From positions 97,342,380 through 97,406,379 of the forward strand of contig CM028381.1 of NCBI GenBank assembly GCA_013146195.2: a stretch of 64,000 bases of DNA. Direction: 5' to 3'. Positions 55,753 to 64,000 of this stretch are shown one piece after another; positions within the stretch are counted from its first letter, which is position 1; each line of letters opens with the position of its first letter. A model generated the notes under the pieces. That model worked only from the letters and a program-made list of their open reading frames with translations. It made no database searches and was not told the origin of the DNA. The position numbers and the translations under genes are program-made. The DNA comes from Codonopsis lanceolata. Lineage: Eukaryota > Streptophyta > Magnoliopsida > Asterales > Campanulaceae.

Positions 55753-56179
55753 ATGAAGCAATGTTAGAGAAAATGTTGTTATCCCAAGATTGTCATTAGC
55801 TTTATCCGATGTAAAACTGTATTTCAAGTTCCCGAAAAGACAATTTTTATTACTGGTATCATATGCAATGTCAATTAACAAGTGTCAAAGTCAATAATTA
55901 CGCGTAGATCTCTTTTTGAAAAAAATCAGTATTTAGCCATGAACAGTTATATATCGTAGTTTCTAGAGTAACAAATTATTTTTGTTTGAAGATATTGATA
56001 TGAGGTGAAGATGAAAAACCAACTAATAAGACAACAAATGTTATGTATAAGGAAAATTTTTAGAATTTATAATGATTAGTGATATCCTTATATGTAATTG
56101 TTAATAAACCGATCCTCCTTATCTTGTTTATGTACGATTTAGTTGAGGTGCATTTAACGCACGAGTTAAAAAAAACTAG

Positions 56180-56474
56180 TTAATAATAAAGCACTAACCA
56201 TCGAGCCTTTTAAAATTGCACAAAATGTACGATCGAGCCTTTTAACCTTGCACAAAATGTTGTAGTTCGGGTTAAGGTGCTTCCTCATTTATGGCCAAAA
56301 CAAAATATAATTCCGTTGCCGGGAAATGAACCCGAGTCTCCTGGGTGAAAGCCAGATATCCTAACCTCTGGACGACAACAGATTGATTTGACATTAGGTT
56401 GTTAATGCATCACTAGATCTAATTTGGTTTATGTTTTAATTACTAAAGCAACTGATTATCACATTAAGATATAA
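56180..56474 (-). repeat. tRNA-Glu unit between two Helitron 3' ends
   Basis: A single complete unit with both flanks, bounded on the left by CTAG/T of palindrome 1 and on the right by A/CTAG of palindrome 2. No other sequence intervenes. Confidence 0.85.
56311..56382 (-). pseudogene. tRNA-Glu-like, copy 8, probably non-functional
   Basis: 72 nt with anticodon TTC, paired acceptor (one G-U) and anticodon stems. The T loop reads TTCATTT instead of TTCGATT, so conserved positions 57 and 58 are changed and the B box is damaged. Transcription is doubtful. Confidence 0.7.
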
Positions 56475-56769
56475 CTAGTTTTTTAACTCGTGCGTTAAAT
56501 GCACGTCTACTAAATCATACATAAACAAAATAAGAAAGATCAATTTATTAACAATTACACATAAGTATATCAATAATCATTATAGATTCTAAAAAGTTTC
56601 CTTATACACAACATTTGTTGTCTTATTAGTTGGTTTTTCATCTTCACTGCATATCAATGTCTTTAGCTAAATACTGATTTTTTTCAAAAAAAAGACCTAC
56701 ATGCAATTATTGACTTTGACACTTGTTAATTGTCATTGCATATGATACCAGTAATGTAAATTGTCTTCT

Positions 56770-57048
56770 TTAAAATTTGAAAGACAGTCTTACATCGGAT
56801 AGAGTTAATGACAATCTTGGGAAAAAAACATTTTCTCCAACATTGCTTCCTTTCAAAAAATTTGTTTCAACAATGTGATCCTCAAGATTTATGATGATTA
56901 ATCTTGTTCCATTGCACAACCCTGCAACATGGTCAATGTTTCTTAATAGCATTACTGGAATACTAATTTTAAGTGTCAATTTATGGTTTGACAACCCCGA
57001 ACACTTCATACTATTTAAAAACCTTGTATAATTAATATCTTCAAACAA
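56770..57048 (-). pseudogene. Helitron helicase fragment (palindrome 2, left arm)
   Basis: SNHKLTLKISIPVMLLRNID and GLCNGTRLIIINLEDHIVET; the longest of the four copies, 92 residues. Only the C-terminal part of a Pif1-like helicase. Confidence 0.82.
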
Positions 57049-59159
57049 ACTTTAATTTTTTTCCGTCCTGCAAATAGAATCTGAACTCAAATAAGTTCTT
57101 CATTTTAATGATTAGTTTTATTAAATTATATTTCTATTTTATGAATAAAGAAATTTCTGAGAAGAAAATAAGCTAAAATCAAAATAACGAAATTATTTTT
57201 ACCGTTAACTATTAGTTTTGTTTTGTAAATTATTTTGATTTTAATAACTTCCATTATATATATATATTTTTATTGACTTCGTAACTATTATTTTTGTTTT
57301 ATTTTTAAGAATTAGCTTTACAAAAAAAATTTGTTGCGTAATTTTTTATTATTATTTTGCTAACCTCGGTTTAAATTGTTTTCTTTTATTGACTCTGTAA
57401 CTATTATTTTTGTTCCAACAAATATTTTTATTTTACTAACTCATTTTTTACATAACTATTTTTAAGAATTTGTTTTAAACTTTTGTTCCGTAAATTATTT
57501 TTATAATTTTACTAACCTCGTTTTAAATTATTTTTGTTTTATTTGTTCCATCAATTTTTTCTATTTTACTAACGTATTTTTATTTTACATATATATTTTT
57601 AAGAATTTGTTTGAAACTCTAGTTCCGTAAATTATTTTATATTACTAACATCCGCATTAAATTATTTTTTTTTGTTGATTCTGTAAATTTTATTTTTATA
57701 ATAGCTTGTTCTATGAATTATTTTTATTTTTTACTAACCTCTTATATTTGTGTTTTTTTTACTCCGAAACTATTATTTTTGTTTTAGTTACTATTTTTTA
57801 TGTTTAAAGAGAGAAAAATATTTAAACAAAATTAAAAGAGAGGAGATGGTGGTGATGAGATAAAAAATATGGAGGAGACGAGGGAGAAAAAGAGAAATAC
57901 AACCAGAGAAGATATGAGAGGAAAAGAGTGAAATGGTAACTCAAAAGTTAATAATTCAAAAGTGAGATTTTTGAGAAGGAAATCTACCCTTGCCATTATA
58001 TATATATATATAATGGTAAGGATAAGTTTCTCCCTGCAAAATCACACTTTTAAATTATTGGCTTTTGAGTTACATTTTGACTATTTCTCCCTCCTATCTT
58101 CTTTGGTTGTATTTTTCTTTCTCTCTCCCATCTACCCCCTATTTTCTCTATCATCATCACTATTTCATCTCTTTTAATTATGTCTAAATATTTTTCTCTC
58201 TTTAAACATAAAAAAGTAACTAAAATAAAAATAATAGTTCCAGAGTAAAGAAAACAAAAATATAAGAGGTTAGTAAAATAAAAATAATTTATGGAACAAG
58301 CCACTATAAAAATAAAAGTTACAGAATCAACAAAAAAAATAATTTAATGCGGATGTTAGTAAACTAAAATATTTTACAGAACAAAAGTTTAAAACAAATT
58401 CTTAAAAATATATATGTAAAAAAATACGTTAATAAATAAAAATATTTGATGGAACAAAAATAATAGTTACAAAGTCAATAAAAAACAAAAAAACAATTTA
58501 AAGTGAGGTTACTAAAATAATAAAAATAATTTACGGAACAAAAGTTTAATTTTTTTTTAAAAATAACTATGTAAAACAAAAATACATTAGTTAAATAAAA
58601 TTATTTGATGGAACAAAAATAATAGTTATGGAGTCAATAAAAAAATAATTTAAACCGAGTTTAGTGAAATTATAAAAATAATTTACGGAATAAAAGTTTA
58701 AAACAAATTCTAAAAAATAGTTATGTAAAACAAAAATAAGTTAGTAAAATAAAAATATTTGATGAAACAAAATAATAGTTACAGAGTCAATAAAAAATAA
58801 TAATTTAAACTTAGGTTACAAAACAATAATAAAAAATTACGGAACAAAAGCTTTCCATAAAACTAATTATTAAAATTAAAACAAAAAATAATAGTTACAA
58901 ATTCAATAAAATAAAAAAATATAATGGAAGTTATTAAAATCAAAATAATTTACAAAACAAAAATAATAGTTAACGGTAAAAAATAATTTCATTATTTTGA
59001 TTTTAGCTTATTTTCTTTTCAAAAATTTCTTTATTCAAAAAATACAACTATAATTCAATAAAAATAATCATTCAAAAGGAATAACTTATTTGAGTTCAAA
59101 TTCTATTTGGGGGGGGGGAAAAATTCAAGTTTGTTTGAAAGCATTCATTATACATAGTT

Positions 59160-59345
59160 TTTTTTTTTGAATAATATAAAGTTTTTTGGGTTGTTAGACC
59201 ATGAATTGACACTTAAAACTAGTGTTCTGTAATGCTATTGAGAAACATTGACCATGTTGCAGGGTTGTGTAATGGAATAAGACTAATCATCATAAATCTT
59301 GGGGATCACATTGTTGAAACAATTTTTTGAAAGGAAGGAATGTTG
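59160..59345 (+). pseudogene. Helitron helicase fragment (palindrome 2, right arm)
   Basis: Same DNA segment as the other three, with a one-base deletion in the PVMLLRN region (GTTCTGTAATG against GTTCCTGTAATG), so it is no longer open. Confidence 0.75.
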
Positions 59346-59757
59346 GAGAAAATGTTTTTATTCTAAGATTGTCATTAACTCTATCCGATGTAAGACTGTC
59401 TTTCAAGTTTCCGAAAAGACAATTTTTATTACTGGTATCATATGCAATGTCAATTAACAAGTGTCAAATTCAATAATTACGTGTAGATCTCTTTTTGATA
59501 AAATCAGTATTTAACCATGAACATTTATATATCGTAGTTTCCAGAGTAACAAATTATTTTGGTTTGAAGATATTGATATGGGGTGAAGATGAAAAACCAA
59601 CTAATAAGACAACAAATGTTATGTATAAGGAAATTTTTTAGAATTTATAATGATTAGTAATATACTTATGTGTAATTGTTTAATAAACCGATCCTTCTTA
59701 TTTTGTTTATGTACGATTTAGTTGACGTGCGTGTAACGCACGAGTTAAAAAAACTAG

Positions 59758-60430
59758 AAGGTTACTCATGAATTGTGATGCATTGATCCAAAATCATGAT
59801 GCATCGATTTGGATTCACGATTCAACCATTTAAAATTGTGATGTATCAATTTGGAAGTAGATTACGAAAGTAAATCGCGATGCACGATTTTTTATTTTTC
59901 AATACACAAAGTGGATCACCCATAAGGAAAATCATGATCCATAATTTTAGATTTGTGATGCATAATTTGGAATTAGAATACATAAGTAAATCCCAATGGA
60001 CAAATTTTTATTTTCAAATGCACAAACTGGATCACTCATGAAGGAAATCATGTTGCACAATTTTGGATTTGCAATGCACAATTTGAAATTAAAATACAAA
60101 AGTAATTATGATGCAAAGATTTTATTTTTCGAGGCACAAAATGGATTACCCATGATGAAAATTACGATGCACAATTTTTAGATTTACGATGCACAAAATG
60201 GATTCACGAGGTGTAAATCAGAATTGCGATGCAACACGTGCCTGATTGAATGATTGAATTTCATTAAGGGTTACTCGTTCTTTCTCCATACAAAGTATAC
60301 TTTACCGATTATTTTTTTTTTTTGGAACGGTTGAAATTGGGTGAAGGGGACGGGCTCTATTATCACCTTTTTCATCACCCTTTTTATTAAGAGTATCATA
60401 GTCTTTTCGCTCCAAAAATATTTTTTTTTC
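59758..60430. repeat. ~115-bp satellite with flank, copy A
   Basis: At least three units of about 115 bp (from about 59872, 59986 and 60102), each with ATGCACAATTTTGGATTTG and AAAGTAAATC blocks. A flank follows with GGTGAAGGGGAC and TTATCACCTTTTT. The flank and satellite recur as copy B. Confidence 0.8.
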
Positions 60431-61100
60431 CGGTTTTAAAAGAAGGAATTTAAGTGGTTAAAACTTATCAAAGGGGACCAGCCCAAATTTCACCCCAAAT
60501 ATTTCCCACACAGTCCCCCCAAAATGTAGGGATCCAATAGTATGATATACATTTTTTTTATTTAGATAAATTGTAGGTCGGTCCACTTTCCCAAACATCT
60601 AGCTGCTTCAGCCCCTCATTGTTTTTTAACCGAAAAGTTCACTTTCATTAATTTGTTTTAATAATGCCCAATCACATAAATGATATAAATTTCTTCTTCT
60701 CCCTCGATGTCGAGTTCGTTCGCTGAAAAACGATAAAAAAAGTGTGGTTGCTATGAATGAAAAGGAAAGAGAGTGAGAAGTTGGTCGGGTGGCGAAGTGG
60801 TTAATTACTACATAATGATATCTTCACCACCTTAACTTACCACTCCCCTCCTTATTCATATCTTGATGTCCAGGTGGTCAGGATATCCAACACAAAGAGG
60901 AGAAGACCAAGGTGGGACTAGCTCCGTCAATAAACATGTTCAATTCTCTTGTTGATGTTGTTTTTTTGGTTGTTGTTATTGTTCAACTTTATTGTGTTTA
61001 TGTGTTATTCTAAATAGATTCCTTGTGTGTGTTTTGCTATACTTATAAATTGTTCGAAGAAATGTGTGAATATGAACTTTTTCGTTGTTGGGTACCTTTC
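60431..61100. other. Spacer between satellite copies, no gene
   Basis: A-rich and T-rich sequence without recognisable coding motif. GGTGGTCAGGATATCCAACA near 60874 is an isolated less AT-rich patch. Confidence 0.4.
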
Positions 61101-61253
61101 TAAATTACGATGTATCAATTTTGAATCACGATGCATCATCTGGATTACCCATGCAGAAATCTCCGATGCACAATTTTGGATTTGCGATGCAAAATTGGGA
61201 ATTAAAATATAAAAGTAAATCATAATACACAATGTACAATATTAGGCTCCAAA

Positions 61254-61997
61254 GTGATTGTTTATTCTGATCATGCTGTTTTAAAATATTTGTTCACTAA
61301 GAAGTATGCTAAACCTAGACTAATTAGGTGGATGCTTTTACTTCAAGAATTCGATATTGCAATCAAGGATAAGAAGGGATGTGAAAACATCGTAGTAGAT
61401 CATTTATCTAGATTAGAGCTTTGGCCGTATTTTGAAAAGCATTTGATTGATAGCAATATCCTGGTGAAAGACGTTTTTCCCGATAAGCAATTATATTCGG
61501 TGAAAATTAGTGAGCCTTGGTATGCCGATTTTGTAAACTTTATTGTGGCAGATGTAGTGAACCCTGATTTTGGATATCATGAGCGGAAGAAATTCCTCTC
61601 AGAAGTTAAAAACTATTTTTGGGATGAACCTTACCTGTTTAAACGTGGTCCTGATTTAGTGATTCGTAGATGTATTCCAGAAAAGGAACACCACGATGTG
61701 TTATCCTTTTGTCATGGCTTTGCTTGTGAAGGTCACTTTAGTGGAGAAAAGACCGATATGAAAATATTACTGTCTGGCCTCTATTGGTCATCTTTATTCA
61801 AAGATGTTCATCAATTTGCAAAAAGTTGTGACAAATGCCATAGGTCAGGAAGCATAAGTAAACGAAACGAAATTCCTCAAATTAGTAATTTGGTTGTGGA
61901 AGTTTTTGATGTTTGGGGAATAGATTTTATGAGACTCTTTCCTATCTCCCAAGGATTTAAATATATTTTGGTAGGAGTTGATTATGTGTCAAAATGA
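61254..61997 (+). pseudogene. Gypsy RNase H end, linker and integrase N-terminus
   Basis: VYSDHAVLKYLFTKKYAKPR and LIRWMLLLQEFD are from RNase H; NIVVDHLSRLE starts the linker. The HHCC finger (HGFACEGHFSGEKT...CDKCHRSGS) follows, then the first catalytic region VWGIDFMRLFP. The Asp is at about residue 230. A TGA at 61995-61997 cuts the core. Confidence 0.85.
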
Positions 61998-62048
61998 ATA
62001 GAAGCAATCCCTACAAGAAATAATGATGCTAAGACAGTTATCAAATTT

Positions 62049-62243
62049 ATGTGTACAAATATTTTTAGTAGACATGAGATGCCAAGAGCGATAATAAGTG
62101 ATCAAACGACCCATTTCACTAACAAGTTAGTAAATGTCTATCTGAAAAGATATAGGGTAGTTCAAAAGTTGCTTACTCCTTACCACCCACAGACATCTGG
62201 TCAAGTGGAAGTGAGCAATAGGCAAATTAAAGGTACACGTTAG
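62049..62243 (+). pseudogene. Gypsy integrase core, second part
   Basis: RAIISDQTTHFTN has the second catalytic Asp and SGQVEVSNRQIK the catalytic Glu, in the gypsy spacing. Continues after a stop as DALWAYQTTYKTS to the fragment end. Confidence 0.85.
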
Positions 62244-62689
62244 AAAAGACTATCCAACCTAATAGGAAAGATTGGACATTAAAATTGAATGATGCTTTAT
62301 GGGCATATCAGACAACTTATAAGACTTCATTAAGGTCCCAATGTACAATTTTGGATTTGCGATTCAAAATTTGGAATTAGAATATAAAAGTAAATCTTAA
62401 TGCATAATTTTGATTTTGTGAAGCACGGACTAAATTACCCAGGAAGAAAATCCTGATGTGCACAAAATGAATTCGCGATGTAGAAATTAAAATTGCGATG
62501 CAACGTATGCCTGATCGAATTTTATTAAGAGTATTCTCATCCTTTTGCCCTACAAATTATCGTTTACTGGTTAATATTTTTTGGGAGAGTTCAACGATTG
62601 AAAAATGGGTGAAGGGGACCGCCATGTTATCACCTTTTTATTTTGGGTCACCGTCACCTTTTGACCACAACACTGTGCGCGACAATATC

Positions 62690-62830
62690 TCAAGCACTTG
62701 TTACAACTAAAATGCTGTATCAATGGAGGGCAAAACAGCTAATAACAATGTCCAATAGTTTCTCCACTAGATAGAGGCGGATATGTTGTTGCATATTTCA
62801 ATTCAAAATATTTACTAATATATTGCTCTA
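62690..62830. repeat. Remnant of an F-box upstream region
   Basis: Resembles 37475-37640 upstream of the first F-box gene (AGCACTTGTTACAA, TTTCTCCACTAGATAG, CATATTTCAATTCA, TTTACTAATATATTG). A third copy of the F-box segment, without coding exon inside this window. Confidence 0.65.
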
Positions 62831-63510
62831 TGTTTCAAATCCAATTATTTTGTTTCAAATTTAGTTCTCAGTTAAATGTCTGCATCCAGGCTATGCAAGA
62901 TTCGCACAGTCTTCAGTTGGGAACAGATAAAAGTGTACTTCTTCAAATGAAGAAATTAGAGTTCCCGACATGGGTGATTGTAGTGTACTCACAAACCACT
63001 AAAACGATACTTCTGTAAATGAAGTATGAATTTTCCACGATAGAGGTTCTTACATTATTACATACTAGCGTGGATGGATTTAGATTAGACAAAAGTCTAC
63101 ACGTGATCTATAAACAATCAACCATAAAAGTAGAGGCAAAAGTGAGGCGAGCCGTGTCAAGGCAAATAGATTAATTATCAAGTTTGTTTGAAAATTTCAT
63201 CAAACTTGAAGACATGTTAGATTCGCATTGTCGCAGCCGAGAGGTCACAGTGTCACAAAGATTGGTAACTCAAATATTGTTCAAGACAAAATTAGCAAAT
63301 ACTAAAACTACTAAAACCTAATCCATCCCTTTACCGACGTACTGGCAAAGACAGACAATAGCCAAAGAGCCAAGTCCTCATTCAGAATCAACAAGGCCAA
63401 AACCAAATCTCGTCAGATACTGTTTGGGATTGGTTTGTGTGATACAAATTGTATCGATATTGAGTGAGGAGAGATCAGACTCTTTTGAGGTTACCAGAGT
63501 GAATTGCTTC
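62831..63510. other. Intergenic sequence, no gene
   Basis: Partly similar to 38200-38290 (TGTCTGCAT...GGCT.TGCAAGAT), thus probably more of the duplicated F-box upstream flank. No open frame of interest. Confidence 0.4.
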
Positions 63511-63615
63511 TTTTTTTTTTTAGACATTTCCCCTAAGAGGACATGAGAAGGGATCGAACCTAATACCTCACATTTTGTAAAGCCCTAACTCTACAACTCA
63601 GCCACCCCTTAGGGT
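63511..63615 (-). mobile_element. tRNA-derived SINE
   Basis: On the minus strand an A box TGGCTGAGTTG (63594-63604) and B box GGTTCGATCCC (63550-63560) are about 33 bp apart, followed by a short body and a poly-A (T-run on plus, 63511-63521). The A/B boxes and A-tail define a SINE; no target duplication was recognised. Confidence 0.7.
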
Positions 63616-64000
63616 CTGTTGGAAACTTGTTTCAGTAATAATTGAATGAGGAAGTTATGTAAAGTAGGAAGTGGGGAATTCGACACTGAGAATAAAATGA
63701 AAAGAGCTCTACTTTATAAAGAAGATATTTTAAGCTTAACAATCGGCCCTTGAACCACTACACTTTTGTGTAGGAGGGAAGACCTAGCTAAGTGTCACAC
63801 ACGCGCGCTGCCGCCGCCCGGCCTGGTCGGTCGGTCGCCCGGTTGGCTGGCTTGGAACTTTTCTTTTTGCTGTCAGTTCATTACACAGTCCAAGTAGTTT
63901 GTGTGACCCTTTTGAATAAGCCAGTTCACTGACGGTTACAACAACAGCCAACTGCTGTGTCCCTTTTAGACAAGCGGTTACGGCGACGGTTAACGACATT
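63616..64000. other. Unassigned end of the window
   Basis: A GC-rich patch (63800-63850) with CGGTCGGTCGCCCGG-type repeats precedes less biased sequence containing ACGGTTA motifs. No coding domain is recognised; it may be the edge of another repeat. Confidence 0.35.

Larger units (their letters stand above)
50476..56179. mobile_element. Helitron palindrome 1, interrupted by a LINE
   Basis: Arms are 50476-52020 plus 54342-54430 (left, minus-oriented) and 54431-56179 (right, plus-oriented), meeting at an AT-rich symmetric centre near 54431. Each arm has a ~150-bp tandem minisatellite, a Pif1-helicase fragment and a Helitron 3' side. The right arm ends in hairpin GTGC...GCAC (56148-56162) and CTAG at 56176-56179 followed by T. 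The left arm lacks the last ~120 bp with the terminus. A LINE is inserted about 90 bp left of the centre. Confidence 0.75.
56475..59757. mobile_element. Helitron palindrome 2 with 3' termini at both ends
   Basis: Left arm 56475-58004 and right arm 58005-59757 are inverted copies meeting at CCATTATATATATATA and its mirror. The left end has CTAG at 56475-56478 with hairpin CGTGC/GCACG (56489-56505). The right end has hairpin CGTGCGT/ACGCACG (59726-59742) and CTAG at 59754-59757. Thus both ends are Helitron 3' ends and no 5' TC end is seen. A helicase fragment sits in each arm. The left-hand insertion point follows the Helitron A/T rule; the right-hand flank is A, not T. Confidence 0.8.
61241..62339 (+). 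mobile_element. Ty3/gypsy RNase H-integrase fragment bracketed by a 10-bp direct repeat
   Basis: Contains the end of RNase H, the HHCC zinc finger and the integrase core of an Athila/Tat-type element but no LTR, PBS or PPT. AATGTACAAT lies on both sides (61231-61240, 62340-62349). Confidence 0.82.
61101..62670. repeat. ~115-bp satellite with flank, copy B, interrupted
   Basis: Satellite at 61103-61240 and 62340-62500, flank at 62500-62670 (TGGGTGAAGGGGACCGCC, TTATCACCTTTTTATTT). Joining across the gypsy fragment restores the satellite. Confidence 0.78.

Overview
This is an intergenic-rich, transposon-dense stretch of a land-plant nuclear genome, almost certainly a eudicot. The evidence is AT-rich sequence, an intact plant-type nuclear tRNA-Glu(UUC), two F-box/LRR genes with plant TATA boxes, and plant families of Ty1/copia, Ty3/gypsy, LINE, Helitron, MULE, hAT, PIF/Harbinger and endogenous pararetrovirus sequence. 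Only three loci look like functional host genes: the tRNA-Glu at about 3.0 kb (minus) and two related F-box/LRR genes at 36.3-37.3 kb and 47.8-49.0 kb (both minus).

Layout. 0-2.6 kb: AT-rich flank with an unrecognised open frame, then a 1.28-kb LTR followed by an Ogre-like primer binding site. 2.9-26.6 kb: a former tandem array of a tRNA-Glu unit of roughly 270-300 bp that insertions have split apart. These are a decayed pararetrovirus copy (3.6-5.9 kb), a copia element with indistinguishable LTRs (6380-11624, TSD AGGTT), a 546-bp solo LTR (TSD GAGAG, in the anticodon loop), a 13.5-kb nested gypsy element (12552-26023, TSD GTTGG) and a 170-bp hAT MITE (TSD CCTGGGTG). The gypsy element holds a LINE (15-bp TSD), a TRIM-like LTR with a second primer binding site, a MULE inside a MULE-like element, and a second 5'-truncated LINE.

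27-33 kb: a decayed copia on the minus strand and a 455-bp hAT element with a perfect 8-bp TSD. 33-50 kb: the F-box region. The two F-box loci and their downstream flanks look like products of one segmental duplication, and a third upstream-flank remnant lies near 62.7 kb. Between the two genes are a Helitron 3' end, a PIF/Harbinger element (TSD TAA) carrying only an ORF1 fragment, and a 22-bp minisatellite.

50-60 kb: two large head-to-head inverted repeats of one Helitron family. Each arm carries a Pif1-type helicase fragment, and three of the four outer ends keep the Helitron 3' hairpin plus CTAG terminus. A tRNA-Glu unit sits exactly between their convergent 3' ends. The first palindrome contains a LINE. 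60-64 kb: a ~115-bp satellite, a gypsy RNase H/integrase fragment bracketed by a 10-bp direct repeat, and a tRNA-derived SINE.

The most unusual observations are the repeated transposon insertion into tRNA-Glu-derived units and the palindromic Helitrons with two outward 3' termini. All family calls come from reading motifs by eye; no database search was run.
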